Shown piece after piece: positions 14,709-24,709 of a stretch of DNA of 44,671 nucleotides. A program made the translations under genes and the position numbers. Positions within the stretch are counted from its first letter, which is position 1; each line of letters begins with the position of its first letter. Under the pieces are notes generated by a model that was not told where the DNA came from, ran no database searches, and worked only from the letters and a program-made list of their open reading frames with translations. The stretch spans positions 1-44,671 of the forward strand of contig CAMDHY010000024.1 of assembly GCA_945898215.1 (NCBI GenBank), read 5' to 3'. Origin of the DNA: Pseudoxanthobacter soli DSM 19599. GTDB taxonomy: Bacteria; Pseudomonadota; Alphaproteobacteria; Rhizobiales; Segnochrobactraceae.

Positions 14709-15683
14709 GTGAAACCGCTTCGCCACGACATTTCGTTCGTGCCGCTGGCCGTCGCCGCCACCGGCATCGGCGTGTTCATCGGCATGGACGCGGTGATGAA
14801 GGGCCTCGTCGCCTTCTATCCGGTGCTGATGGCGGTGTTCCTGCGCTATGTCGCCGGCACGCCGATCGTCTGGGCGGTGTTCCTGCGCCGGCCGCAGCGC
14901 CTGTCGACGCGCTCCATCGTGGCGAACGGCCTGCGCGGCGTGCTGATCGTCGTCGTCGCCTCGTCGTTCTTCTTCGCCGTGACGATCCTGCCGCTCGCCG
15001 ACGTCATCGCCGTGAGCTTCCTCGCGCCGTTCTTCATCGCCATCCTCGGCCGGACGATGCTGAAGGAGCCGCTGCCGCCGCGCGTGCTCGTCGGCCTCGG
15101 CATCGGGTTCATCGGCGTCCTCGTCATCCTGCACGGCCAGTTCATCCTCGCCGCCCGCGAGAACGCGCCGCTTGGCTTCGCCGCCGCCCTGCTCAGCGCC
15201 GTCACCTACGCCCTGTCGAACGTGCTGGTGCGCCGCCAGTCGATGCACGATTCGGTCGAGGCGATGGTCATGCTGCAGACGACGGCGGCGGCGATCGTGC
15301 TGATCCCGTTCGGCATCGCCTTCTGGCAGCCGGTCGAGCTCTCCCACATCGTCCTGTTCGCGCTGTGCGGCCTGCTCGGCACCGGCGGGCAGCTGATGAT
15401 GGCGTGGGCGCTGTCGCACGCCCCCGCCTCGCGCCTCGCGGTGCTGGAATACACGTCGTTCCTGTGGGCGGCGCTGTTCGGCTGGCTCGCCTTCGACGAG
15501 ATCCCGACGGTGTCGACCATCGCGGGCGCCGCCATCATCATCGGCGCCTGCCTCGTCGCCCTGAAGCCGCCCGGCACGTCGGCCCGCGGCCGCGCCTCGG
15601 CGCGCGGCACCATCGCCGCCGGCCGCGACCCCGGCGCCGAGGCGAAGGCCCCGTCCGAAACGCGCGACGGCGCGGACCGCTGA
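14709..15683 (+). CDS. DMT superfamily (EamA) transporter
   Basis: A 324-residue, ten-helix transporter with two EamA domains: GMDAVMKGLVAFYPVLMAVF and RGVLIVVVASSFFFAVTILP in the first half, GFAAALLSAVTYALSNVLVR opening the second. The last 40 residues are a polar Ala/Arg/Gly tail. The GTG at 14709 is chosen because GAGGGA lies about nine bases upstream and the encoded VKPLRHDISFVPL gives the proper first helix; the upstream open frame (from 14496) overlaps the GNAT gene and is Arg-rich. Related proteins include S-adenosylmethionine and riboflavin DMT permeases, but substrate is not predictable here. Confidence 0.87.
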   Translation: MKPLRHDISFVPLAVAATGIGVFIGMDAVMKGLVAFYPVLMAVFLRYVAGTPIVWAVFLRRPQRLSTRSIVANGLRGVLIVVVASSFFFAVTILPLADVIAVSFLAPFFIAILGRTMLKEPLPPRVLVGLGIGFIGVLVILHGQFILAARENAPLGFAAALLSAVTYALSNVLVRRQSMHDSVEAMVMLQTTAAAIVLIPFGIAFWQPVELSHIVLFALCGLLGTGGQLMMAWALSHAPASRLAVLEYTSFLWAALFGWLAFDEIPTVSTIAGAAIIIGACLVALKPPGTSARGRASARGTIAAGRDPGAEAKAPSETRDGADR

Positions 15684-15696
15684 GCGATCCGCGCCG
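15664..15696 (+). terminator. 11-base hairpin over the DMT stop codon
   Basis: GACGGCGCGGA (15664-15674) pairs perfectly with TCCGCGCCGTC (15686-15696) around an 11-base loop containing the stop codon. It lacks a U-run, so it may slow RNA decay or act with Rho. Confidence 0.45.
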
Positions 15697-15741
15697 TCGT
15701 CTGCTCCCGGAGCCCGGCGGTCAGCCCGCGAGGCTACCGTC

Positions 15742-16341
15742 TCAGGCGGAGAGCTTCGCCGCAATCTTGGCGACGTGCTCGCCCTGGAAGCGGGCACCCG
15801 CGAGCTCGACCTCGCTCGGCTGGCGCGAACCGTCGCCGCCGGCGATCGTCGAGGCGCCGTAGGGCGTGCCGCCCTTCACTTCGTCCACACCCATCTGCCC
15901 CTGGAAGGCGTAGGGCAGGCCGACGACCACCATGCCGTGATGCAGGAGCACGGTGTGGAACGACAGGTTGGTGGACTCCTGGCCGCCGTGCTGGGTCGCC
16001 GAGGACGACATCGTCGAGCCGACCTTGCCGACGAGGGCGCCCTTCATCCACAGACCACCGGTCTGGTCGAGGAAGTTCTTCATCTGCGCGGCCATCATGC
16101 CGTAGCGCGTCGGCGTGCCGAAGATGATCGCGTCATAGTCGGCGAGCTCGTTCGGGTCGGCGATCGGCGCCGCCTGGTCGAGCTTGTAGTGGAACTGCTT
16201 GGCGACCTCGATCGGCGTCAGCTCCGGCACCCGCTTGACGGTGACGTCGGCGCCGGCGGCGCGCGCACCCTCGGCGGCGGCGTTCGCCATCTGCTCCATG
16301 TGGCCCCAGCTGGAATAATAGAGAACGAGCACCTTCGTCAT
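15742..16341 (-). CDS. wrbA: NAD(P)H:quinone oxidoreductase WrbA
   Basis: A 199-residue flavodoxin-fold FMN protein that reduces quinones by two electrons, protecting against redox cycling. FMN phosphate-binding loop [12 protein letters not shown] at residues 8-19; the WrbA-type [20 protein letters not shown] (residues 76-95); and [20 protein letters not shown]. The C-terminal [17 protein letters not shown] is typical. The start at 16341 is backed by an AAGGA upstream; a longer frame to 16524 runs into the groES promoter region and is not WrbA-like. It diverges from groESL across a 339-base regulatory gap. Confidence 0.95.
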   Translation of the reverse strand: MTKVLVLYYSSWGHMEQMANAAAEGARAAGADVTVKRVPELTPIEVAKQFHYKLDQAAPIADPNELADYDAIIFGTPTRYGMMAAQMKNFLDQTGGLWMKGALVGKVGSTMSSSATQHGGQESTNLSFHTVLLHHGMVVVGLPYAFQGQMGVDEVKGGTPYGASTIAGGDGSRQPSEVELAGARFQGEHVAKIAAKLSA

Positions 16342-16511
16342 CGCAGTCGGTCCTTCCGATCGTGCCGCATGGGAGAGAGCGGCCGTCTCGCGTGACTTAA
16401 GCCTTCGGGTCGCAGCGCGGCGGCAGGTGAACGGACTGTGCACTGCCAGAGCGACAGTAGCCGCCGTTGGTTCGCAGGAGTTTGACGATCTCGCGCGCGC
16501 CGGCCTGACCG

Positions 16512-16540
16512 TTGACAGCCGCACCCACGGTCCCTACATC
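16512..16540 (+). promoter_or_regulatory. Candidate groESL promoter
   Basis: TTGACA at 16512-16517 with, 17 bases on, TACATC at 16535-16540 just before the CIRCE operator. The overlapping CCCTACAT is also reminiscent of a sigma-32 -10 box. Weak -10 match; location is the main support. Confidence 0.45.
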
Positions 16541-16550
16541 CACGGCGCCG

Positions 16551-16577
16551 CTGGCACTCTCCAGAAGTGAGTGCTAG
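16551..16577 (+). promoter_or_regulatory. CIRCE operator (HrcA binding site)
   Basis: CTGGCACTC (16551-16559), nine bases, then GAGTGCTAG (16569-16577): the CIRCE inverted repeat with its standard 9-base spacer and one mismatch between arms. In alphaproteobacteria HrcA binds here to repress groESL until heat stress. It lies 104 bases before the groES start, inside the transcribed leader if the promoter at 16512 is right. Confidence 0.93.
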
Positions 16578-16680
16578 CAGCACGGGGGTTTCGGCCATCC
16601 ACCGGCTCGGCGCGGCAAAGCGCGGACGAGCGGCCGGGCCGGATCCGGATCGCAAACCGAACGCAGAGAAAGATCCAGCG

Positions 16681-16968
16681 ATGAAGTTCCGTCCGCTGCA
16701 CGATCGCGTCGTCGTCCGTCGCCTCGAGTCCGAGGAGAAGACAAAGGGCGGCATCATCATCCCCGACACCGCCAAGGAGAAGCCGCAGGAGGGCGAAGTC
16801 GTCGCCGTCGGCCCCGGCGCGCGCAACGACAAGGGCGAGCTCGTGGAGCTCGACGTCAAGGCCGGCGACAAGATCCTGTTCGGCAAGTGGTCGGGCACCG
16901 AGGTCAAGATCGACGGCCAGGACCTCCTCATCATGAAGGAGAGCGACATCATGGGCGTCGTCGGCTGA
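16681..16968 (+). CDS. groES: Co-chaperonin GroES
   Basis: A 95-residue Hsp10 that caps the GroEL barrel. The sequence begins [20 protein letters not shown], contains the mobile loop with the [16 protein letters not shown] anchor that contacts GroEL, and ends in [14 protein letters not shown]. Length is normal. The ATG at 16681 follows an AGAGAAAGATC region; an in-frame GTG at 16567 would overlap the CIRCE operator and is rejected. groEL follows after 61 bases, forming the usual bicistronic operon controlled by the CIRCE site. Confidence 0.98.
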   Translation: MKFRPLHDRVVVRRLESEEKTKGGIIIPDTAKEKPQEGEVVAVGPGARNDKGELVELDVKAGDKILFGKWSGTEVKIDGQDLLIMKESDIMGVVG

Positions 16969-17017
16969 GCCGACGTCCCCGGTCGCCTTTCCCAAACTCC
17001 TGACATCACAGACATAA

Positions 17018-18906
<1,889 letters not shown>

Positions 18907-18929
18907 GAGTTCCGGTCGGGTCGAAACCG

Positions 18930-18964
18930 AGAGGGGTGGCCACGAGGCCGCCCCTCTTGCGTTT
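18930..18964 (+). terminator. Intrinsic terminator of the groESL operon
   Basis: Stem AGAGGGGTGGCC / GGCCGCCCCTCT (18930-18941 and 18946-18957) with loop ACGA and one mismatch, then TGCGTTT. It lies about 270 bases past the groEL stop, so the hairpin array before it is transcribed as 3' UTR. From 18965 to 19329 no gene or clear signal was seen. Confidence 0.8.
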
Positions 18965-19329
18965 CGGCCGGTGGCGCGCGGCCGAGCCCGACGACGGCGA
19001 TCCCGTCGCCGTGATCGCCGCACACTTTCACGTGGATTTTTCGCAGTTCGCTGTAGGATCGCGACGAACGCCAAGGCATGCGGGGGGATGCACGGCGTGA
19101 TGCGTCGGATCGGGTCGAAGACCGACGCCGGCAGGGCTGCCGGCGAACGCTGCGATGACCGATCACCCGTCAGCCGACCGACACTGGAGAGACCGGGCGC
19201 GTCGCTCCGCGCCGCCCGGCCACGCCGGTCCGACCGGCCTCACCAGGACGACGAAGCTTCGACCGGCCGCATATCCCGCCTGCGCCGGGCGAGACGACGA
19301 TGCGGGGAACTCTCAGGGGAGACCACCAT

Positions 19330-19686
19330 ATGCGCCTAATCGCCTCGATCGCCTTCGCGACGACCCTCGGCCTGTCGACGGCCGCCTTCGCCGGTGCTGA
19401 GGGCACCTACAACGTCATCGGCACGAACCAGGGCGGCCAGGGCGGCTACACCGGCACCGTGTCCGTCCAGAAGGTCGGCGACAACGTCTACACGTTGAAG
19501 TGGTCGATCGGCAACAACCAGGCCGTCGGCACGGCCGTCGGCGACGACGACTTCCTGTCGGTCGGCTACAAGGCCGGCGACAACTTCGGCGTCGCCCTGT
19601 TCGTTCGCGACGGCGGGCAGTGGGACGGCGTGTGGACCTACGGCGGCGGCACGCAGATCGGCCAGGAGACCTGGGCGCCGCGGTGA
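19330..19686 (+). CDS. Small secreted protein of unknown function
   Basis: A 118-residue exported protein. Residues 1-21 are a Sec signal peptide (MRLIASIAFATTLGLSTAAFA, cleavage after AFA). The mature part is predicted all-beta with repeated aromatic/glycine patterns: GTYNVIGTNQGGQGGYTGTV, VYTLKWSIGNNQAVGTAVGD, FLSVGYKAGDNFGVALFV and DGVWTYGGGTQIGQETW. Similar small alphaproteobacterial proteins are sometimes labelled fibronectin-binding, without evidence I can verify. The ATG at 19330 has GGGGAG about ten bases upstream. It is single and converges on the MFS gene. Confidence 0.8.
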   Translation: MRLIASIAFATTLGLSTAAFAGAEGTYNVIGTNQGGQGGYTGTVSVQKVGDNVYTLKWSIGNNQAVGTAVGDDDFLSVGYKAGDNFGVALFVRDGGQWDGVWTYGGGTQIGQETWAPR

Positions 19687-19736
19687 CGGACCGCCCTCGG
19701 CGCGGCCGCACCACGCCGTCTCGACACGATGCAGAA

Positions 19737-19759
19737 GGGGCGGCCCGTCGGGCCGCCCC
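19737..19759. terminator. Hairpin terminator between convergent genes
   Basis: GGGGCGGCCC (19737-19746) and GGGCCGCCCC (19750-19759) pair perfectly around GTC, followed on the plus strand by GTTGCCCGTT. It sits between the secreted-protein gene and the MFS gene. Confidence 0.65.
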
Positions 19760-19809
19760 GTTGCCCGTTGCGCCGGCTGGAGGACGCGCCGGGTCGGCGC
19801 GCCCCACCA

Positions 19810-21483
19810 TCAGGCGTGGATGTCGACGTTCTTCGTCTCGCGGATGAACAGCGTGCCGATGACGAGCGTCATCACGGCGATGACGATCGGGTACCAGAGG
19901 CCCGAGTAGATGTCGCCCGTGGCCGCCACGATGGCGAAGGCGGTCGTCGGCAGGAAGCCGCCGAACCAGCCGTTGCCGATGTGGTAGGGCAGCGACATCG
20001 AGGTGTAGCGGATGCGGGTCGGGAACATCTCGACCAGCATCGCCGCGATCGGGCCGTAGACCATCGTCACGTAGATGACGAGCACCGTCAGGAGCGCGAT
20101 CGTCATCGTCCAGTTGACCTGCGCCGGATCGGCCTTCGCCGGGTAGCCGGCGCCGTCGACGGCCGCCGTCGCCGCCTTCACGAACTCGTCGGTCTTCGCC
20201 TTGAACTCATCGGCCGGCAGGCCGACGCCGACGAAGCTCGGGATCACCGTCTCGCCCACCTTGATGCTGGCGACCGTGCCCGCCGGGGCGTCGACGTTCG
20301 TGTAGTTGACCGAGCGGCGCGCCAGGAAGCTCTTGGCGATGTCGCAGGAGGTCACGAACTTAGAGGTGCCGACCGGGTTGAACTGGAACGAGCACTCGTT
20401 CGGATCGGCCGTTACCGTCACCGGGGCGGTCGCGATGGCCCGCTCGAGAGCGGGGTTGGCGGCGTGGGTGATCGCCTGGAACAGCGGGAAGTAGGTGACC
20501 GCCGCGATCAGGCAGCCGGCCATGATGATCGGCTTGCGGCCGATCTTGTCCGACAGCCAGCCGAAGAAGATGAAGAACGGCGTGCCGATCGCCAGCGACA
20601 CGGCGATCATGATGTTGGCGTCGGCGGCGTTCACCTTCAGCGTCTGCGTCAGGAAGAACAGCGCGTAGAACTGGCCCGTGTACCAGACCACGGCCTGGCC
20701 GGCGGTGAGGCCGAGCAGCGCCAGGATGACGATCTTGAGGTTGCCCCAGCGCGCGAAGGAGTCGGTGAGCGGCGCCTTCGAGAGCTTGCCCTCCTCCTTC
20801 ATCTTCGTGAAGGCCGGGCTCTCGTTCAGCTGCAGCCGGATCCACACCGAGATGCCGAGCAGCACCACCGAGACGAGGAACGGAATGCGCCAGCCCCACG
20901 AGGCGAAGGCTTCCTCGCCGAGATAGGTGCGGGTACCGAGGATGACGAGCAGCGACAGGAACAGGCCGAGGGTGGCCGTGGTCTGGATCCAGCTCGTGTA
21001 GAAGCCGCGGCGGCCCTGGGGCGCGTGCTCGGCCACGTAAGTAGCGGCGCCGCCGTACTCGCCGCCGAGCGCCAGGCCCTGCAACAGGCGCAGCACGATG
21101 AGGGCGACCGGCGCGATGATGCCGGCGCTCTCGTAGGACGGCAGCAAGCCGACGATGAAGGTCGACACGCCCATCAGAAGGATGGTGACGAGGAACGTGT
21201 ACTTGCGACCGACGAGGTCACCCAGGCGCCCGAAGACGATGGCGCCGAACGGCCGGACGAAGAAGCCCGCGGCGAACGCCATCAGCGCGAAGATGAAGGC
21301 CGCGGTGGGGTTCACACCAGAGAAGAACTGCACGGCGATGATCGCCGACAGCGAGCCGTAGAGATAGAAGTCGTACCACTCGAAGACGGTTCCAAGGGAA
21401 GAGGCGAAGATGACCTTCTTCTCTTCCCGTGTCATCGGCCGCGCCTGATCGTATCGAACAGCGGGCGTCGAGGCGATTGTCAT
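19810..21483 (-). CDS. MFS transporter, metabolite:H+ symporter (MHS) type
   Basis: A 557-residue major facilitator of the ShiA/ProP/KgtP-like MHS group. Residues 24-43 (VIFASSLGTVFEWYDFYLYG) are the typical first helix, and FGRLGDLVGRKYT (84-96) is the MFS loop-2 signature. LRLLQGLALGGEYGGAATYV (131-150) and GWLSDKIGRKP (308-318) follow. Between about residues 340 and 457 it has an extra polar loop of about 115 residues, likely periplasmic, with C364 and C380, which the E. coli members lack. The ATG at 21483 is preferred (GGAGGG six bases before). Substrates of this group are dicarboxylates, proline/betaine or shikimate; undetermined here. The gap 21484-22076 upstream shows no convincing gene or signal. 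Confidence 0.9.
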   Translation of the reverse strand: MTIASTPAVRYDQARPMTREEKKVIFASSLGTVFEWYDFYLYGSLSAIIAVQFFSGVNPTAAFIFALMAFAAGFFVRPFGAIVFGRLGDLVGRKYTFLVTILLMGVSTFIVGLLPSYESAGIIAPVALIVLRLLQGLALGGEYGGAATYVAEHAPQGRRGFYTSWIQTTATLGLFLSLLVILGTRTYLGEEAFASWGWRIPFLVSVVLLGISVWIRLQLNESPAFTKMKEEGKLSKAPLTDSFARWGNLKIVILALLGLTAGQAVVWYTGQFYALFFLTQTLKVNAADANIMIAVSLAIGTPFFIFFGWLSDKIGRKPIIMAGCLIAAVTYFPLFQAITHAANPALERAIATAPVTVTADPNECSFQFNPVGTSKFVTSCDIAKSFLARRSVNYTNVDAPAGTVASIKVGETVIPSFVGVGLPADEFKAKTDEFVKAATAAVDGAGYPAKADPAQVNWTMTIALLTVLVIYVTMVYGPIAAMLVEMFPTRIRYTSMSLPYHIGNGWFGGFLPTTAFAIVAATGDIYSGLWYPIVIAVMTLVIGTLFIRETKNVDIHA

Positions 21484-22076
21484 GGGCTTCCCTCCCCGTG
21501 TGGCCATGCGTCCGGGATCTTCGGGGCTCGCCGTCGCGCCCCGTGGCATGCCCGGCCCGACGCAGCGGGACGAGGGGGCCTCGGTTCGCGGATCGGCGAC
21601 CGCGAAGACCACGGCGGCGCAGGCGATCCTCCCAATCGAGCACCCGTGCTTCGGACGGGTCGCCCGCTCCGGCTTGTTCGCCGGTCTTCAAGTTCATCCG
21701 CGAGTCGCTCGGACGATGACAAAGACTAGCCGCTCGCATGACATCGCGCGATCAGACCTTCGATTAAGAAACCGGCGACCGAAACCGCCCCGGGCCGCCG
21801 CGATGTTAGACTAAAGGCCAACGCCGGAGATCGAAATGCTGCAGCGCAACAGTCGCGGGCATGACGCGGCGCCCGGACGGGTGCCACGGGGTGCCTGTCG
21901 CTGCAGCGACCGCGAGACCTCCCGCCCTGCTCCGCTCCGGCCTATCAACACCTTCCTCGCCGCCCGCGTCGGACCGGCGGCCGGAACGGCTCGCGGCGAC
22001 GGGCGCGGGCGGGCACAATCGGCGCAAGCTGCTGATTCGTCCCGCACTCCGCCCGAAGCCGAGAACCCCGATCCGG

Positions 22077-22874
22077 ATGACCGCCTTCTTCGCCCCGCCC
22101 CGCGGCCGGCCCGTGCCGGCGCCGCCCGAGACCGAGACGCTGTGGCTCGACATCGGCGAGCGCGTTGCGGCCGTGCGGCTGAAGCGCGACCGCCGGGCGC
22201 GCCGGCTGACGCTGCGCATTCCGGTGGCGAGCGAGCCGCCGGTGCTGACCGTGCCCGCCCGCACCCGCCGCGAGGCGGTGGACGCCTTCCTCGCCGCCCA
22301 CCGCGGCTGGCTCGCCGACCGTCTCGCCGACCGGCCGCAGCCGGTGCCCTTCCGCGAGGGCGCCGTCGTTCCGATCCGCGGCGTCGACCACCGGATCGTC
22401 CGCGACGGCGCGCAGCGCGGCCGCACGCGCCTCGCGATCCAAGACGGTGCGCCGGCGCTCGTCGTCGGCGGCGCGCCCGAGCACACCGGCCGCCGCGTCC
22501 GCGATTTTCTCCGCGCCGAGGCGACCGACGACCTCAAGGCCGCCGTCCGCCGCCATGCCGACGCCCTCGGCACGCGGCCCACCTCGATCCGTGTCCGCGA
22601 CACCGTCAGCCGCTGGGGCTCGTGCTCCGCCGACGGCGCGCTGTCGTTCTCCTGGCGCCTCGTCATGGCGCCGCCGGCGGTGCTCGACTATCTCGCCGCC
22701 CACGAGGTCGCCCACCTCGTCGAGATGAACCACTCGCCCGCCTACTGGCGCGTCGTCGACCGGCTGTTCCCGGCGCACCGCACGGCGCGGGCGTGGCTGA
22801 AGCGCGAGGGCGCCCGCCTGCACGCCATCGGCGCCGATCCCGACGGGCCGGCGCCGGCCCTGCCGGAGCGATGA
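22077..22874 (+). CDS. YgjP-like (DUF45, M48-type) zinc metallopeptidase
   Basis: A 265-residue protein of the YgjP/WLM-like DUF45 family. The conserved C-terminal half reads RVRDTVSRWGSCSADG, LSFSWRLVMAPPAVLDYLAA and then the zinc motif HEVAHL (HExxH), with a third-ligand region EMNHSPAYWRVV. The N-terminal half is the family's beta-rich domain (RLTLRIPV, WLADRL). The ATG at 22077 gives a family-typical length; the open frame extends upstream to 21861 but is low-complexity. Function is poorly known; the fold suggests a metalloprotease. Its stop overlaps the next start (ATGA), so it is translationally coupled to the AEC transporter. Confidence 0.88.
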   Translation: MTAFFAPPRGRPVPAPPETETLWLDIGERVAAVRLKRDRRARRLTLRIPVASEPPVLTVPARTRREAVDAFLAAHRGWLADRLADRPQPVPFREGAVVPIRGVDHRIVRDGAQRGRTRLAIQDGAPALVVGGAPEHTGRRVRDFLRAEATDDLKAAVRRHADALGTRPTSIRVRDTVSRWGSCSADGALSFSWRLVMAPPAVLDYLAAHEVAHLVEMNHSPAYWRVVDRLFPAHRTARAWLKREGARLHAIGADPDGPAPALPER

Positions 22875-23827
22875 GCCCCGCCGACATCCTCGTCCTGGTG
22901 CTGCCGTCCTTCGGCATTATCCTCGCCGGCTGGGCGGCCGGCCGCTTCAACGTTCTCGCCGAACCGGTCGGCGATGCGCTCGGCAGCTACGTCTTCACCA
23001 TCGCGCTGCCGCTACTGCTCGTCCGCACGCTCGCCAAGGTCGAATTCCCGGACGTGTCGCCGTGGCCGCTCTGGCTCACCTATTTCGCCGGCGTCATCAC
23101 CGCCTGGCTCGCCGGCGAGTTCATCGTCCGCAAGCTGTTCCGGCGCGACGCCCGCTCGGGTGTCATCGGCGGCCTGTCGGCGTCGTTCTCGAACCTCGTG
23201 CTGCTCGGCATCCCGATCACCTTCACCGTCTATGGCGACGAGGGGGCCGTGCCCCTCCTGCTCATCATCGCGGTGCACCTGCCGATCATGGCGATCGTCA
23301 CGGCGGCCCGCTTCGAGGGCATCGAGGCGGCCGAGCGCGGCGGCGCCACCGACTGGCGGCGCCTGATCCTCTCCACCCTCAAGCACATGCTGAAGAACCC
23401 GCTGATCATCGGCATCTACGGCGGTCTGGCGATCAAGTTCACCGGCCCGCCACTCGGCGGCATCCCCGGCACCGTCATCGACCAGATCGCCGACACCGGC
23501 GTGCCGTGCGCCCTCTTCACCCTCGGCCTCGGGCTGAAGCGCTACGGCATCCGCGAGAACTTCACCGCCGGGCTGATGCTGACGGCGGTGAAGGTGGCGG
23601 TGCTGCCGACCGTGGTGTTCTTCCTCGCCACCCGCGTCTCCGGCATGCCGCCCTTGTGGATCGCGGTGGCGGTGGTCTGCGCGGCGTCGCCGACGGGCGT
23701 GAACCCCTATCTCTTCGCCACCCGCCACGGCGCCGGCCACGGCATCGCATCGAACACCATGACGATCGGCTCCCTCGTCGCGGTGGCGACGACGACGTTC
23801 TGGATGTGGGTGGTCGGCACCGGCTGA
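22871..23827 (+). CDS. AEC family (auxin efflux carrier-like) transporter
   Basis: A 318-residue, about ten-helix membrane carrier of the AEC family. It opens LVLVLPSFGIILAGWAAGRF and includes IALPLLLVRTLAKVEFPD, then LSASFSNLVLLGIPITFTVY with the conserved N and G of the family, KNPLIIGIYGGLAIKFTG, TGVPCALFTLGLGLKRYG and VCAASPTGVNPYLFAT. Bacterial members move malate, malonate or other organic acids. The start overlaps the stop of the metallopeptidase gene by four bases. Its own stop abuts the stop of gluQRS on the other strand with no gap. Confidence 0.9.
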   Translation: MSPADILVLVLPSFGIILAGWAAGRFNVLAEPVGDALGSYVFTIALPLLLVRTLAKVEFPDVSPWPLWLTYFAGVITAWLAGEFIVRKLFRRDARSGVIGGLSASFSNLVLLGIPITFTVYGDEGAVPLLLIIAVHLPIMAIVTAARFEGIEAAERGGATDWRRLILSTLKHMLKNPLIIGIYGGLAIKFTGPPLGGIPGTVIDQIADTGVPCALFTLGLGLKRYGIRENFTAGLMLTAVKVAVLPTVVFFLATRVSGMPPLWIAVAVVCAASPTGVNPYLFATRHGAGHGIASNTMTIGSLVAVATTTFWMWVVGTG

Positions 23828-24709
23828 TCACGCCGGCAGCCCGACGAGCCGGCGGATGTCGGAAGGCGTCGCGCCGCCGGCGCGCAGGTCCGCGAGGCTG
23901 GTATCGCGGTTCGACTTCGCGAGCTTGCGACCGTCCGGCCCGAGCACCAGCCGGTGGTGATGGTAGACCGGCTCGGGCAGACCGAGCAGCGCCTGCAGCA
24001 GCCGGTGCACCGCCGTCGCGGCGAAAAGGTCCGCGCCCCGCACCACATGGGTGACGCGCTGCAGCGCGTCGTCGACGACCACCGACAAGTGATAGCTCGT
24101 CGGCGTCTCCTTGCGGGCGAGCACGACGTCGCCGAACGCCTCCGGCCGGGCGGTGACCGTGCCGGTGTGGCCGCCGGGCCCCTCCCCCGTCTCCGTCCAG
24201 GTCAGCGGCACGCCCCCGGCTTCGATCGCAGTCTCCATCGCGAGTCGCGTCGCCGCCGGCTCACCGGCCGCCGCGCGCCGGTCGATCTCGTCGCGCGTGA
24301 GCAGCGCCGCGTCGCCGGGAAACAGCGGCACGCCGTCGGGGTCGAGCGGCCATGCTGCACCTTCCGCCGTGGCCGCCGCGGCAGCGGAGGCGATCTCGCG
24401 GCGGGTGGCGAAGGAACGCACCAGCAGGCCGCGCGCATCGAGATCCGCGAGCGCCGCCAGGTAGGCGTCGAAATGCTCCGACTGCCGCCGCACCGGCTCC
24501 TCGAAGGCGATGCCGAGCCAGGCGAGGTCCTCGCGGATCGCCGCCTCGTATTCCGGGCGGCAGCGCTCGGTGTCGATGTCCTCGAAGCGCAGCAGGAAGC
24601 GCCCGCCGCTCGCGCGGGCCCGTTCGAAGTTCACCAGCGCCGACAGCGCGTGGCCGAGGTGCAGCCGCCCGTTCGGGCTCGGCGCGAAGCGGAAGACCGG
24701 CCGGCTCAC
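23828..24709 (-). CDS. gluQ: Glutamyl-Q tRNA(Asp) synthetase
   Basis: A 293-residue truncated glutamyl-tRNA synthetase that attaches glutamate to the queuosine of tRNA(Asp), not to tRNA(Glu). The class I signature HLGH is at 17-20 within FRFAPSPNGRLHLGHALSAL. LLRFEDIDTERCRPEYEAAI follows. The KMSKS-like loop reads KLAKSNRD. Anticodon-binding domain is absent, as expected. Odd: the zinc-binding Cys pair of E. coli GluQRS, usually in a YPCFCTR-like stretch, is here VRSFATRREI without Cys. The GTG at 24709 overlaps the NAD-GDH stop (GTGA), so it is the second gene of that operon. Confidence 0.92.
   Translation of the reverse strand: MSRPVFRFAPSPNGRLHLGHALSALVNFERARASGGRFLLRFEDIDTERCRPEYEAAIREDLAWLGIAFEEPVRRQSEHFDAYLAALADLDARGLLVRSFATRREIASAAAAATAEGAAWPLDPDGVPLFPGDAALLTRDEIDRRAAAGEPAATRLAMETAIEAGGVPLTWTETGEGPGGHTGTVTARPEAFGDVVLARKETPTSYHLSVVVDDALQRVTHVVRGADLFAATAVHRLLQALLGLPEPVYHHHRLVLGPDGRKLAKSNRDTSLADLRAGGATPSDIRRLVGLPA

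Noticed and set aside
21484-22076. Extra N-terminal domain on the YgjP-like peptidase from the open frame upstream of 22077
   Set aside because: The upstream codons give a low-complexity Arg/Pro/Ala sequence unlike the family, and the ATG at 22077 gives the normal length.
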